NCBI RefSeq assembly: GCF_003700275.1
Contig: NZ_RBRE01000014.1
Span: 62,001-126,000 of the forward strand
DNA from: Pseudomonas cichorii
Lineage (GTDB): Bacteria > Pseudomonadota > Gammaproteobacteria > Pseudomonadales > Pseudomonadaceae
DNA: 64,000 bases
Reading direction: 5' to 3'
This document shows positions 36,315 through 46,700 of the stretch, piece after piece. A program made the translations under genes and the position numbers. Numbering within the stretch: position 1 is the stretch's first letter; each line of letters starts with the position of its first letter. Below the pieces are notes generated by a model. The model was not told the origin of the DNA. It made no database searches and saw only the letters and a list, made by a program, of their open reading frames with translations.

Positions 36315-38732
36315 TCATTTCGGCAGTTTGAATGCCATGACGTAGTCACCCTGTCTGGTGCCCAGTGAGCCGTGACCACCGGCTACCACCAGCACATATT
36401 GCTGGCCGTCCTTGCCGGTGTAAGTCATCGGTGTGGTCTGTGCGCCTGCTGGCAGACGGGCTTCCCACAACTGTTTGCCGTTACGAACATCGTAGGCGCG
36501 CAGGTACTGGTCCAGCGTTCCGCTCAGGAAAGCCAGGCCACTGGCCGTGGTGAAGGTCCCTCCGAGGCTTGGAACGCCCATGGTCAGCGGGATCGGCACC
36601 GGCGAACTGTCACGTACAGTACCGTTCTTGTGCATCCAGATGGTCTTGTGGTTGGTCAGGTCGACAGCCGCCACGTAACCCCATGCTGGCGCCTGGCAAG
36701 GCAGGCCCATCGGCGAGAGCAAGGCTTCGAGAATCACGCCATAAGGTGCGCCTTTATTGGGTTGCACACCTTCGGTTTCGCTCTTGCGACCCGGACCTGC
36801 CTCAACCTCGGCCGCAGGCACCAGTTTCGAGCGGAAGGCCATGTAGCTCGGGTTGACGAAGGCGATCTGACGAACCGGGTCAATCGAGATACCGCCCCAG
36901 TCGAACACGCCGAAGTTGCCGGGATAAACAATCGTGCCTTGCAGCGATGGCGGAGTGAACGGGCCTTCGTAGCGCAAGGACTTGAAGTCGATCCGGCACA
37001 GCATCTGATCGAATGGCGTGACGCCCCACATGTCACGCTCCTTGAGTGGCGGCGGCATGAAGTTCAGATCGGATTTGGGCTGGGTCGGCGAAGTGCGATC
37101 CCCTTCGACCGCACCTTGCGGCACTGGCACTTCATTGATCGGCACTATGGGTTGGCCGTTGCTGCGGTCCAGTACATAGATGCTGCCTTGCTTGGTCGAA
37201 GCCAGTACCGCCGGTTTGACGCCATCGGCGGTCTTCATGTCCATGAGCGTCGGTTGACCGCCCACGTCCATGTCCCACAGATCGTGATGGGTGAACTGGT
37301 AATGCCAGCGCACATGACCGGTTGCGATATCCAGTGCTACCAGACCGGCGCTGTATTTCTCCGAGGCCGGGGTGCGATTGCCGCCCCACTGATCAGGCAT
37401 CTGGTTGCCCATCGGCAGGTAGAGCATGCCCAGTTTTTCATCGACGCTGAACATGGACCACATATTCGGCGAGTTGCGTGTGTAGGTCTGGCCTTCGGCG
37501 ATAGGCGTGGTGTCGTCCGGGTTGCCGCTGTCCCAGTTCCATACCAGGCGGCCGCTGTGTACGTCGTAGGCACGAATCACACCCGAAGGTTCGTCGGTTG
37601 AGACGTTATCGGTGACATGGCCGCCGATCACCACCAGGTCTTTGGTCACTGCCGGTGGCGAAGTGGAGTAGTAGCCGCCCGGAGCAAAGGTGCCGATGTT
37701 GGCGCTGAGGTCGATTGAGCCCTTGTTGCCGAAGTCTTCGCACATCTTGCCGGTGTCGGCATTGAGCGCGATCAGGCGGGTGTCAGCGGTGGGCAGGAAG
37801 ATCCGGCGCGGACAGACGTTGCCTGCTGCGCCTTCGGCTGCCGGTGCTGCCGGGCTTTGCGCTGGTGCGCTTGCCGCGTAGGCCGCGTCATCGTGATACG
37901 AGACGCCACGGCAGGTCATGTGGGCCCAGCCTTTGAAGTTTTCCGCATTCTGGGTGCTGATTTTCGGGTCGAAGCGCCAGATCTCCTTGCCGCTGTCCGG
38001 ATCCAGGGCAATCACCTGGCTGTGCGGCGTGCACACATACAGCATGCCGTTGACCTTGAGCGGGGTGTTCTCGGCAGTGGTTTCTCCCGGATCGCCCGGG
38101 CCCGGAATATCGCCTGTGCGGTAAGTCCAGGCTGGCACCAGCGTGTTGACGTTGTCCGGCGTGATCTGCGCCAGCGGTGAGTAACGATCGCCAAAGGCAG
38201 TGCGGCCATAAGACTGCCAGTCGCCATCGGGCATGGCGGGCGCGGTGTTGCTGGTGCCAGCTGTCTCGCGGTCCAGTTGTCCTTCGATACGACCGGGATG
38301 GGTGAACTGGCTGGCCAGTGCGGCAAGCCCGGCCAGCACCACAGCGCCAGTCAGCGCGCCGGTTCCCAGCCGCGCAGGCTCGCCCCGCAGCAAGGGCCGA
38401 CGAAACCATGGCAGCAACAGGACAATGCCGAGTGCAAACCAGAGTGCCAGGCGTGGTACCAGTTGCCACCAATCCAGGCCGACTTCCCACAATGCCCAGA
38501 CCGTGCTCGCAAACAGCAGGAGCGCATACAGGCCAATTGCGGAGCGACGTCCGAGGATGAGCAAGATGCCCGTGACTGCAAAGCCGATCCCTGCCAGCAG
38601 GTAATAGAGTGAGCCGTCCAGCTGCATCAATCTGAGGCCGCCGACCAACAGGACCAGACCCATCAGTGCGATCAGCAGACCGAGCAAAGTGGGTAACAGG
38701 CGATTTCTACTCAAAGCACCTTCAGTGCTCAT
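36315..38732 (-). CDS. gcd: Membrane-bound PQQ-dependent glucose dehydrogenase
   Basis: Oxidises glucose to gluconolactone in the periplasm and passes electrons to ubiquinone. It has 805 residues. Five hydrophobic helices lie within about residues 10-145; the rest is an eight-bladed PQQ propeller. Seen are WQSYGRTAFGDRYSPL, GKEIWRFDPK, VTDNVSTDEPSGVIRAYD and the C-terminal GHGSLGTRQGDYVMAFKLP. An Ala/Pro-rich insert (AQSPAAPAAEGAAG) is in the propeller. The gene is monocistronic; PQQ genes are not in the window. Confidence 0.95.
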   Translation of the reverse strand: MSTEGALSRNRLLPTLLGLLIALMGLVLLVGGLRLMQLDGSLYYLLAGIGFAVTGILLILGRRSAIGLYALLLFASTVWALWEVGLDWWQLVPRLALWFALGIVLLLPWFRRPLLRGEPARLGTGALTGAVVLAGLAALASQFTHPGRIEGQLDRETAGTSNTAPAMPDGDWQSYGRTAFGDRYSPLAQITPDNVNTLVPAWTYRTGDIPGPGDPGETTAENTPLKVNGMLYVCTPHSQVIALDPDSGKEIWRFDPKISTQNAENFKGWAHMTCRGVSYHDDAAYAASAPAQSPAAPAAEGAAGNVCPRRIFLPTADTRLIALNADTGKMCEDFGNKGSIDLSANIGTFAPGGYYSTSPPAVTKDLVVIGGHVTDNVSTDEPSGVIRAYDVHSGRLVWNWDSGNPDDTTPIAEGQTYTRNSPNMWSMFSVDEKLGMLYLPMGNQMPDQWGGNRTPASEKYSAGLVALDIATGHVRWHYQFTHHDLWDMDVGGQPTLMDMKTADGVKPAVLASTKQGSIYVLDRSNGQPIVPINEVPVPQGAVEGDRTSPTQPKSDLNFMPPPLKERDMWGVTPFDQMLCRIDFKSLRYEGPFTPPSLQGTIVYPGNFGVFDWGGISIDPVRQIAFVNPSYMAFRSKLVPAAEVEAGPGRKSETEGVQPNKGAPYGVILEALLSPMGLPCQAPAWGYVAAVDLTNHKTIWMHKNGTVRDSSPVPIPLTMGVPSLGGTFTTASGLAFLSGTLDQYLRAYDVRNGKQLWEARLPAGAQTTPMTYTGKDGQQYVLVVAGGHGSLGTRQGDYVMAFKLPK

Positions 38733-39098
38733 AATGCGAATCTCCGTGACGATTGAATGTGTTATTGACGCTCTGCTGCGTCTTGCGCAGTGGCGTCATG
38801 TTTTTGAACGCTAGTTCTTGAAACGAATTTCTGACAGCCGATATCAACCATTGGTCAGAAGATCCTGCTCAGGCCCGAAAGGCGGGCGTTGAGGCGTAGA
38901 CCATCAATGTTCGGGTTCGTGCATCGAAATAGGTGTGACAGGCGTGATGGAATGCGGCCCAGAGTCAGGCCATCATCGATAATGATAGGGAGCTAATGAA
39001 TTTCTAAACAGACTCAACTCTGACATGGAGCATTGTGGATTCTGTAACAGTGTGCAGGTCGCCCGCGCATTGCACGCAGGCGACCTGTCTGGCCTGGG
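38733..39098. other. 366-base spacer between gcd and the TonB receptor gene
   Basis: Upstream region of gcd (minus strand), so it should hold the gcd promoter. It ends with the terminator hairpin of the TonB receptor gene. No open frame with support was found. Confidence 0.5.
39055..39087 (-). terminator. Hairpin downstream of the TonB receptor gene
   Basis: Nine-base stem CAGGTCGCC/GGCGACCTG at 39055-39063 and 39079-39087 with a 15-base loop, 11 bases beyond the receptor stop codon. There is no long T run, so efficiency is uncertain. Confidence 0.5.
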
Positions 39099-41138
39099 TC
39101 AGAACGTGGTGCGCAAACCTACTTGCACGCTACGGCCCTGGGCCGGTGCGATATCGCGCAGGATCGAGCTGGCGTAGCGCACCGTCTGGTTGGTCAGGTT
39201 CTCGCCATTGACGAAGGCCAGCCATTGGCTGCCACCGAGGTTGAAGCGATAACCGGCACTGGCGCCCAGTGTGGTGTAGCCATCGGTGCTGGATTCATTA
39301 TCCGGGACCCGATGCTGAGCACTGGCATGTTCGATATCGATGCGCGCCTGCCACTTGTCCAGCTCCCACAACAGGCCGCTGTTCAGGCGCAGAGGCGCGA
39401 TACGGGGCAGGGCTTCGCCGGTGTCCAGGTTGGTGGCACGGGTGTAGTCGCCAGACAGCTCCAGCGCCAGGCTACCGTACTGGTTTTCGCCCAGCTTCCA
39501 GTGATCCTGCGCCTCGATACCGCTGAAGCGGGCCCGGACGCCTGCATAGTTGAATTCCGGAATCCCGCTGGCATCGTCATTACCGTCCTCGTCGACGCTG
39601 CGACCGCTGCCCAGCAGGCCGATGTAGTTGGAGAAGTGGCTGTAGAACACGCCTGCACTGCCTTTGTGGGTGCCGTTGTCAAAGCGCAGCGCCAGGTCGC
39701 TGGAAACCGCTTTTTCTTTCGACAGGTCGGCATTGCCGCGCTCATAAGTACCGGTGGCGACGTGAGCACCATTGGCATACAGCTCGTAGAAAGTCGGGGC
39801 CCGTTCGGTATAGCCCAGCGTCGCGGCCAGCGACCAGACTGGCGTCAGGGTGTAGACCGCGCCCGACGACAGGCTGCCCGCAGTGAATTTGCTCGAGTTG
39901 TCGGCGGCAGCGAAACGCTCCTTGCCCTGGGCATCCGGATCGACTGTGGTGTGCTCGATACGTCCACCCAGGCTCAGCTTCAGGCGCTCGGTGGCTTGCA
40001 GTTCTTCAAGAATGAACAACGCCCCGGCATCGGTATCGGTCTGTGGTACGAACGCTTCCTCGCCCAGAGCCGAAAACTCACTGCGGGTCACTTGTGCGCC
40101 GACGACGCCGTTGAGTGGGCCGATCGGTTGATGACGGGCTTCGATGCGGGCTTCGTAGCCCTTGTTCTTGAAGGTGGTGCCGACTTCACCGCCTTCGATT
40201 TCGCGGTGTTCGTAGTCGGTGTAGCCCGCATCGAGCTTGACCGAGGTGAAAGGGCCGGACAGGTTGCGGATCTCCGACGCGAAGGCGTAATGCTCCTGCT
40301 GCATGCGGATACGCACGTCCTGCTCGGCAGGCGATCCGTAGTTGGAATCGTAGTTGCTGTACGACACACCGGCGTAGCCGTCATCCCAGGTGTAGGAACC
40401 GCCGACCGCACCGCCGTCCTGGCGTCCGTCGCTGTTGCTCAGGCGTTTTTTCCTGTCGCCGTCTTCGCTGCCTTGCGCGCGCAGCTCGCTGGTGCGGGCA
40501 TAGCCGGGGATACGCAGGTCATTGAACTCGCGAGCGTTGGCGTCGATGTGCAGGGCGAACTGGCCGTTGCCGGCTTCCAGCTTGCCCGCGCTGCTGCGGG
40601 TCGTATCGGCACCGCCGTAGCGAAGTTCGCCAGCGCCGTGGATGCCTTCGATGGCTTCGGTGGGAATGCGGTTATCGAAAGTATTGACCACGCCACCGAT
40701 AGCGCTGCCGCCATACAGCAAGGCGGCCGGGCCACGTACGACTTCGATGCGCTCGACATTCACCGGGTCCAGCGGTACGGCGTGATCATAGGACAGCGAC
40801 GAAGCATCCAGGGCACCTACGCCGTTACGCAGGATACGAATCCGGTCACCGTCCATGCCGCGGATGATCGGGCGGCTGGCTCCCGGACCGAAGTAGGACG
40901 AAGAAACTCCCGGCTGCCTGTTCAGGGTTTCACCCAGGCTGCCTTTCTGCTCAAAGGTCAAGGCATCGCCTTCCAGAACCGTGCTCGGGGTTGCCAGTTG
41001 ATCGCTGCCCAGCGGGTTGGCAGTGATGACCTGAGGTTGCAGCTCAAGGCTTTCGGCGGCATATACGGGAGCGGCAAGCAGCAGGGCGGTTGCCAGTGGC
41101 GTCAGACGCCAGAGCAGGTTGTGGTGTATCGGTGACAT
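39099..41138 (-). CDS. ZnuD-like TonB-dependent receptor for zinc
   Basis: A 679-residue outer-membrane receptor. The signal peptide is about 27 residues (ending PVYA). The plug domain (about 45-160) has SRPIIRGMDGDRIRILRNG and VERIEVVRGPAALLYGGSAIGGVV. The 22-strand barrel ends with the terminal VQVGLRTTF. The sequence type and the Zur box just upstream match the ZnuD-like PA0781 receptor of P. aeruginosa, induced by zinc starvation. The start at 41138 has AAGGAAA as ribosome binding site; a longer frame to 41222 would run across the Zur box. Confidence 0.85.
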   Translation of the reverse strand: MSPIHHNLLWRLTPLATALLLAAPVYAAESLELQPQVITANPLGSDQLATPSTVLEGDALTFEQKGSLGETLNRQPGVSSSYFGPGASRPIIRGMDGDRIRILRNGVGALDASSLSYDHAVPLDPVNVERIEVVRGPAALLYGGSAIGGVVNTFDNRIPTEAIEGIHGAGELRYGGADTTRSSAGKLEAGNGQFALHIDANAREFNDLRIPGYARTSELRAQGSEDGDRKKRLSNSDGRQDGGAVGGSYTWDDGYAGVSYSNYDSNYGSPAEQDVRIRMQQEHYAFASEIRNLSGPFTSVKLDAGYTDYEHREIEGGEVGTTFKNKGYEARIEARHQPIGPLNGVVGAQVTRSEFSALGEEAFVPQTDTDAGALFILEELQATERLKLSLGGRIEHTTVDPDAQGKERFAAADNSSKFTAGSLSSGAVYTLTPVWSLAATLGYTERAPTFYELYANGAHVATGTYERGNADLSKEKAVSSDLALRFDNGTHKGSAGVFYSHFSNYIGLLGSGRSVDEDGNDDASGIPEFNYAGVRARFSGIEAQDHWKLGENQYGSLALELSGDYTRATNLDTGEALPRIAPLRLNSGLLWELDKWQARIDIEHASAQHRVPDNESSTDGYTTLGASAGYRFNLGGSQWLAFVNGENLTNQTVRYASSILRDIAPAQGRSVQVGLRTTF

Positions 41139-41202
41139 AGGGGTTTCCTTGGCGGGGCATGCGGGAATGCCCCAGGTCGAGAGCTGCGTGGAGGTGTGTA
41201 AT

Positions 41203-41225
41203 TTGTAGTTACAATATAACATCTC
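41203..41225. promoter_or_regulatory. Zur box of the TonB receptor gene
   Basis: The core GTTACAATATAAC at 41208-41220 fits the palindromic core GTTATANTATAAC of gammaproteobacterial Zur sites with one mismatch, and the right flank ATCTC resembles the consensus ATTTC. It lies about 70-85 bases upstream of the receptor ATG on the minus strand, a position suited to repression when zinc is ample. Confidence 0.8.
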
Positions 41226-41382
41226 TTTTTGGCTGAAAAGCGGAACTTTCGACGTTGCGTGCAGGAGTATTCCCGGAATCGGCTCGACGAAACTTATCCC
41301 ATCTCACGCTAAGCTCTTCCTACCTTCTGATGGCTCGGCTAATGTGCGCACCTTTCGCATTCATCACGCTTGAAGGTCAGTC

Positions 41383-41610
41383 ATGACAACCACCACCAAC
41401 GACCCCCTGCACGGCGTTACGCTTGAACAGATCCTCAAGGCTCTGGTCGAGCACTACCAATGGTCCGGCCTGGCCGAGCGCATCGACATTCGCTGTTTCA
41501 AGAGCGATCCGAGCATCAAGTCCAGCCTGACCTTCCTGCGCAAGACGCCCTGGGCTCGCGAGAAAGTGGAAGCGCTGTACGTGAAGCTGCATCGCAGCAA
41601 AGGCTGGTAA
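41383..41610 (+). CDS. VF530 family (DUF2132) DNA-binding protein
   Basis: A 75-residue protein matching the VF530/DUF2132 family: [13 protein letters not shown], then [14 protein letters not shown]-like central part (here [19 protein letters not shown]) and [14 protein letters not shown]. The Vibrio member has a helical fold described as DNA-binding; the cell function is unknown. The start at 41383 follows GAAGGTCAG. It is 40 bases upstream of the Pr6Pr gene and probably co-transcribed. Confidence 0.85.
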   Translation: MTTTTNDPLHGVTLEQILKALVEHYQWSGLAERIDIRCFKSDPSIKSSLTFLRKTPWAREKVEALYVKLHRSKGW

Positions 41611-41649
41611 ATACGCACGGCATGGACGCTGGCCTGCAAGGAACCAACG

Positions 41650-42306
41650 ATGCACAGCGAACATCCGCAACTGGCGCAGGGACAGCGTCGCTACGCGCTT
41701 ATTGCCGCCTGCCTGGGCTGGTCCGGACTGGCGATCCAGATGTATCTGATTTTCTGGGCACGCTGGGCCGATCAGGCCAGCCTGCTGGGCGGACTGGTCC
41801 GGTTTTTCAGCTTCTTTACCGTCTTGAGCAACACGCTTGTGGCTGTAGCACTGACCTGTGCATGGAGTCAGCGACAGTCGCGGGGTCATGGCTTTTTTCG
41901 CAATCCGGTGGTGTGCGGCGGCATTACCGTCAGCATTGTACTGGTGGCCATCGCCTATAACCTGCTGCTGCGCCATTTGTGGCAGCCACAGGGCTGGCAG
42001 TGGATCGCGGACGAACTGCTGCACGACGTCATGCCGCTGCTCTTTGTGCTGTATTGGTGGCTGTATGTGCCCAAAGGCAGACTGCGCCTGACTCATGTTG
42101 CGCTGTGGACGCTGTACCCGATATTCTATTTCGGTTACGTCCTGCTGCGCGGCGATGCGATAGGGGATTACCTGTATCCCTTTATCGATGTCGGCACTCT
42201 TGGTTACAGCCAGGCTTTTCTCAATGCCCTGGGGGTGTTGACGGGATTTATTGCGATTGCCCTGGTATTGCTGGGAGTGGACAGGCTGTACAAGCCTCGC
42301 GAATGA
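41650..42306 (+). CDS. Pr6Pr family integral membrane protein
   Basis: A 218-residue protein with six predicted membrane helices (about 17-37, 47-68, 86-107, 121-140, 151-168 and 190-212). The six-helix layout and the FFSFFTVLSNTLVA segment match the Pr6Pr family. Function unknown. A REP-type hairpin starts one base after the stop codon. Confidence 0.8.
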   Translation: MHSEHPQLAQGQRRYALIAACLGWSGLAIQMYLIFWARWADQASLLGGLVRFFSFFTVLSNTLVAVALTCAWSQRQSRGHGFFRNPVVCGGITVSIVLVAIAYNLLLRHLWQPQGWQWIADELLHDVMPLLFVLYWWLYVPKGRLRLTHVALWTLYPIFYFGYVLLRGDAIGDYLYPFIDVGTLGYSQAFLNALGVLTGFIAIALVLLGVDRLYKPRE

Positions 42307-42334
42307 ATTGGCTCCCGCACGTGCAGGAGCCAAT
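42307..42334. repeat. REP-type inverted repeat/terminator
   Basis: ATTGGCTCC and GGAGCCAAT (42307-42315 and 42326-42334) flank a self-complementary GCACGTGC centre. It shares the CTCCCGCAC...GTGCAGGAG core with the repeat at 17573-17627. It sits between convergent genes, so it can terminate both. Confidence 0.8.
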
Positions 42335-42355
42335 CACTGGCGAACGGGCGCTCAA

Positions 42356-43126
42356 TCAGCTCTCGTCGTGCTCATCCAGCCGCCAGTAACCCGCTGCCTT
42401 GACGAACCCGTCATCAAGCTTGAACTCGTCTAGCAGCACACGGCGTATCTTGCGTGACAAGGCTGCTTCGGTAGCGACCCAAGCGTAAAGCTTGCCTTCA
42501 GGCAGTGTCAGACCGCGGGTGACGTCCAGCAGATGCTGTTCACCGCGAACCACCCAACTGACATCGACCTGTGCCTGGCTCTGCAAGACCTGTTGCTCAT
42601 CCGGACTCGCGATCTCGATCACCACCCGTGCCACGCGATTGGCCGGCAGTGATTCCAGGCGCCGGGCAATGGCCGGAATGGCGGTTTCGTCGCCGATCAG
42701 CAGATAGCTGTCGAACATGTCCGGCACCACCATCGAACCACGTGGCCCGGCGATATGCAGGAACTGCCCCGGCTCGACCTGAGCGGCCCAGGACGCGGCA
42801 GGTCCTTCGCCATGCAGGACAAAATCGATATCCAGCTCGCCTGTCGTTTCGTCATAGCGACGCGGTGTGTAGTCACGCATGGCCGGGCGCGGGCCGTCGC
42901 TGTTGCCGCCAGGCGTGAAGTTTTCCAGTGCCGCCTGTTCTTCGGGCGTCTGGGCGAACAGGAGCTTCACGTGGTCATCGGTGCCCAGGCTGATAAAGCC
43001 TGCCAGTTGCGGCCCGTGCAGGGTAACGCGCCGCATCAGCGGCGTCAGGTCGGTCACGCGCAGCACTTCAAGCTTGCGTACCTTGATTTCATGATTGACG
43101 CGATGGATCGACTGCTGCGAATTCAT
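42356..43126 (-). CDS. NADPH-dependent ferric-chelate reductase (YqjH/ViuB-like)
   Basis: A 256-residue member of the siderophore-interacting family that reduces ferric siderophores in the cytoplasm to release iron. The FAD-binding beta barrel holds MRRVTLHGP and RDYTPRRYD. The C-terminal NADPH domain has LLIGDETAIPAI and the YAWVATEAAL stretch. The start at 43126 overlaps the stop of the PadR regulator gene by four bases, so the pair is one operon, like E. coli yqjI/yqjH in content. Confidence 0.9.
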   Translation of the reverse strand: MNSQQSIHRVNHEIKVRKLEVLRVTDLTPLMRRVTLHGPQLAGFISLGTDDHVKLLFAQTPEEQAALENFTPGGNSDGPRPAMRDYTPRRYDETTGELDIDFVLHGEGPAASWAAQVEPGQFLHIAGPRGSMVVPDMFDSYLLIGDETAIPAIARRLESLPANRVARVVIEIASPDEQQVLQSQAQVDVSWVVRGEQHLLDVTRGLTLPEGKLYAWVATEAALSRKIRRVLLDEFKLDDGFVKAAGYWRLDEHDES

Positions 43127-43719
43127 ACGGACTTCTCCGACACGGATTGGGGACCATCGACGATGGATTTAGCGGTTTCATTGAGCAGGTCGCGAACCCG
43201 AAGAATCTCTTCCGGGCTCCAGCGGCCGTGGTGCATTTGCAAGGCATGACGCAGGTTATGCACCGCTTCATGGATTTCCGGCGGCCGGTCATGTCCGCGC
43301 AGCGAGCGCTTGCTGACTTCGATCCGCATGCGCACACCATCCAGTGCCACGGCCTGGTCGGCCAGCGATTGCAGGCCGCGATCAGTGATGGTGTAGAGCT
43401 TCTTGCCGGCCTGGGCATCCCCCAGGATCAGTTCGCTTTCTTCAAGAAAGGTCAGCGTGGGATAAATCACTCCGGGGCTTGGGCTATAGGCGCCATCGAA
43501 CATGCTTTCGATCTGGCGGATCAGGTCATAGCCATGGCAGGGCTGCTCGGCAATCAAGGCCAGCAACAACAGCTTCAAGTCGCCCGGAGCGAATACCCGT
43601 GGGCCGCGTCCGCCGCGTTCACGGCCAGCGCGTTTTTCAAAACCGTCGCGGCTTTCGCCATATTCGCGAAGCGCAGGACGGTCGTGGGGGCGGTGAGGGT
43701 CATCACGCATTTTCTTCAT
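43123..43719 (-). CDS. PadR-family regulator (YqjI-like)
   Basis: A 198-residue regulator. The first 45 residues are rich in His, Arg, Asp and Gly (a likely metal-binding extension, as in nickel/iron-responsive YqjI). The PadR winged helix follows at about 48-120 (LLLLALIAEQPCHGYDLIRQI and PGVIYPTLTFLEE), then a helical tail with LRHALQMHHGRW. It probably represses itself and the downstream reductase gene through the palindrome at 43734-43757. An alternative start three codons in (MRDD) is possible. Confidence 0.88.
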   Translation of the reverse strand: MKKMRDDPHRPHDRPALREYGESRDGFEKRAGRERGGRGPRVFAPGDLKLLLLALIAEQPCHGYDLIRQIESMFDGAYSPSPGVIYPTLTFLEESELILGDAQAGKKLYTITDRGLQSLADQAVALDGVRMRIEVSKRSLRGHDRPPEIHEAVHNLRHALQMHHGRWSPEEILRVRDLLNETAKSIVDGPQSVSEKSV

Positions 43720-43733
43720 CTCCCGTAACGATT

Positions 43734-43757
43734 TAGATATACCTTAAGATATATCTA
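43734..43757. promoter_or_regulatory. Operator palindrome upstream of the yqjI-like gene
   Basis: A 24-base near-perfect palindrome: half-sites TAGATATA and TATATCTA flank CCTTAAGA, with a single mismatched pair. Its centre is about 26 bases upstream of the PadR start codon. Its AT-rich style resembles the sites bound by E. coli YqjI. Confidence 0.8.
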
Positions 43758-43791
43758 GGCGTGTTCGCAAAGAGATAAAGACGAACGGTTC

Positions 43792-46700
43792 TTATTTGTG
43801 AAGCGGGGGCGAATCGTTTTGCGCCGTCATGGGCGCTGAAGGCGTGCCGCACATGGCATGTCCGCCATTTTCCAGATAGGGCATCAGAATTGGCGCCATG
43901 CCTTTGAGAACCTGCACCGGCAAGGCCGAGGTAAAGCGGAAGCCTTCGGCGGCGCGTCCGGGAACAAAGGCCGTCAGCGTGCCGAAGTGATTTTCCCCAA
44001 GGTAGAACACAAAGGTGGCCGTACGGTTAATGGCTCTTGAGCTGATAATCCGGCCTCCCGCACCTATGCTCTCGATCCGGTTGTCGCCGGTGCCGGTCTT
44101 GCCGCCCATGGCCAGGATGCTGCCATCCTGCAGTTTAAAGGTTCCCTGTACGCGCTTGGCCGTTCCGCCATCGACCACCTGCGACAGCGCTTCGCGCATG
44201 GCCGCAGCGACTTCTGAAGGCAGCACGCGCTTGCCCAGTTCCGGATTGCTGGTCAGCACGGTTTCATAAGGTGTGTCGGCCGCAAAGTGCAGGCTGTCGA
44301 TACGCAGTGCAGGCAGGCGAATGCCGTCGTTCTGGATGATGCCGATCAACTCGGCCAGCGCTGCCGGGCGGTCGCCCGAGCTGCCGATGGCGGTTGCCAG
44401 TGACGGCACCAGATGATCGAACGGATAACCCACCCGCTGCCAGCGTTGCTCGATGTCGAGAAATGCCTCGACTTCCATCATCGTGCGGATCCGGCTGTCA
44501 CGGGCGCTCTTGTGCCGACTCTTGAACAGCCAGCCATAGACCTCCTGACGCTCGTGGCGACTGGCAGCGACGGCATCCTTGAACTGCGCTTCAGGGTATT
44601 TCAACAGATAGCCGAGCAGCCACAGATCCAGGGGATGGACGCGGGCGATGTAACCCTGATCCGGCAAATCGTAAGCTCCCGGCCCATAGTTCCTGTACAG
44701 CTCGGTCAGGCGTTTTTCGCTGAGTTTCTGGTTGCTTCCTGTTTCGGGCAGGTGGGCACGAACGAAGGCGTTGAACGTACCCTGATCGGCGCCTGGCAAC
44801 AGATAGCGATGCACTGCCGCCAGACGGATCGCGGTGGGATGAATGCCATCGAGAAAGGTGTCCAGCCGTTCCTGAATGGTCTTGTCCTTGTAGCGTTTCC
44901 AGAAGCGCAGCAGAAAAACCGTGCCTTCGCGGTCGGCAAACTGGCTCAGGTATTCCTGGCGACGCGGGTTGTCATCATCCTTGAGCAAGGCGGCGCTGTT
45001 GTTCGGCGCCTGATAGGTGCTGTAGCGCACCAGGTCACGCATCAGACGAATGAAAGGCAGGTTGATCGACTCGCGCAAGGACTCGCGCAGGGTGGGAATC
45101 CGCTCATTGTCTTCGCGGCGGAAGTTGTTGAAACGATGCAGGCCGCCACCGGTAAAAAAGCTTTCGCCAGGGCTGGCCGAATATTGTCGATCCAGGGCTG
45201 CGGAGAGCATTTTCGACAGGTCCCGATCCTTGCTCTGGATCAGATAATCCACGGCCCAGCGGGTCAGTCGGTCAGGTTCTTCGACCGGGCTCTTGCGCAG
45301 TTCCGTAACGCTCATTGCCGCGTAGCGCGCATGCAATTCGGCAATGATCTCCAGATAAGTGGTAAGCACCCGCATCTTGGCGGTGGAACCCAGCTCCAGC
45401 TTGCTGCCTTCGTTGATGTCGAACGGCTGGTCGGTACTGTCGGTCTGCACCCGCACACGCGAACCGTCCGGACCACGCTCGAACAGGGTAAAGCTGTAAC
45501 GCACCTGAGCGGTACTGGCCGGACTCAGTAGCCGTTCGCCGAACAGACCGATCTTTTCCGCGAAGGCCGGGTTCGCCAGATCGCGCAGATACTGGCTGAC
45601 GCTGGTTTGCAGTTCGCCCTGCAATGTACTGGTAGCCGACAGGTCGAGCCGGTCCAGATCGTAGAGCGAGCGGTTGAGCAGGTTGGACAGCCGAGTGCGT
45701 GCAACGCTGATGCCCTTGTTGCTCTCAATGGGCTGCATTGTCGGTTGCTGGACCCAGTCACGGTAGGTGATCGTGCTGGCCAGTGCTGCATCGGCCAGCG
45801 GTTGCTCGATGACCCTGGCCTGGGCAAGCAGGCGCAGATGACTGTCAGTGAGATCTGCGAGCTCCAGTCGGCCTTTGGTCAGGTAGTAGGACGGACGCCG
45901 CTGGGCAATCACCAGCGCTAACACCTCGCGCAAGGCCAGGCCTTTTTCTGCCAGCCCCCGGGCGTCGTTTGGTTCGGAAGCGAGTACCTGATTGCTCCTG
46001 GCAAAGTCGGCTCCGAACCAGACTCGCAAACCTTCGGCCATGCCATGCACTTCGCCATGGCCGGGTACGGCTGACAACGGCACGCTGTTCAGGTAGTCGC
46101 GCACCACATGTTGCCGAGCCTGCAAGGTCTGCTCGCCAGGCAGGTAAGCCCGTACACTGGCCGAAATCATCTGCCGCAGCTTTTCCGAACCCGATTGCGT
46201 CAAGCCGTCAGGTGAGTGGCGATACTTCTCCAATTGAGTCGCCAGGGTACTGCCGCCTGCCGACTGACCGGGAATCGCAACGATTTTGGCCAGTTGCGAC
46301 AGTGCCGCCTTGGCGAAGCGCGGCCAATCCACCGCCGGGTTGGCCTGCGGTTGCTGCTCATCGAGCAGGTCGCGGTTCTCAATGAACAAAAGGCTGTCCA
46401 CCACCAGTGGCGGGATGGACGCAAAGTCGGGATAGAGTTGTTGCGGATAGCGAAACTCATAAAGTGGTGAGCTGCGGCAGTCGGTAATCGACAGGCCTGC
46501 CTGGATCTTCTCCTCATAAGGGACGAAAAAACCGTGCTGGGTGTAGCGCAACAACTCGGGAGAAAAGCGTGTCTGCCGGGTAATCAGGTAATCCCGTTTG
46601 AGCAGGCGCGACAGGAACTCATCCAGTGATGAATAGCCCAGGCGCTTGTCAAAAGGCCCATCGCCGGGATAGATCACTGCATCGCTTGGGCCGGGTTGTA

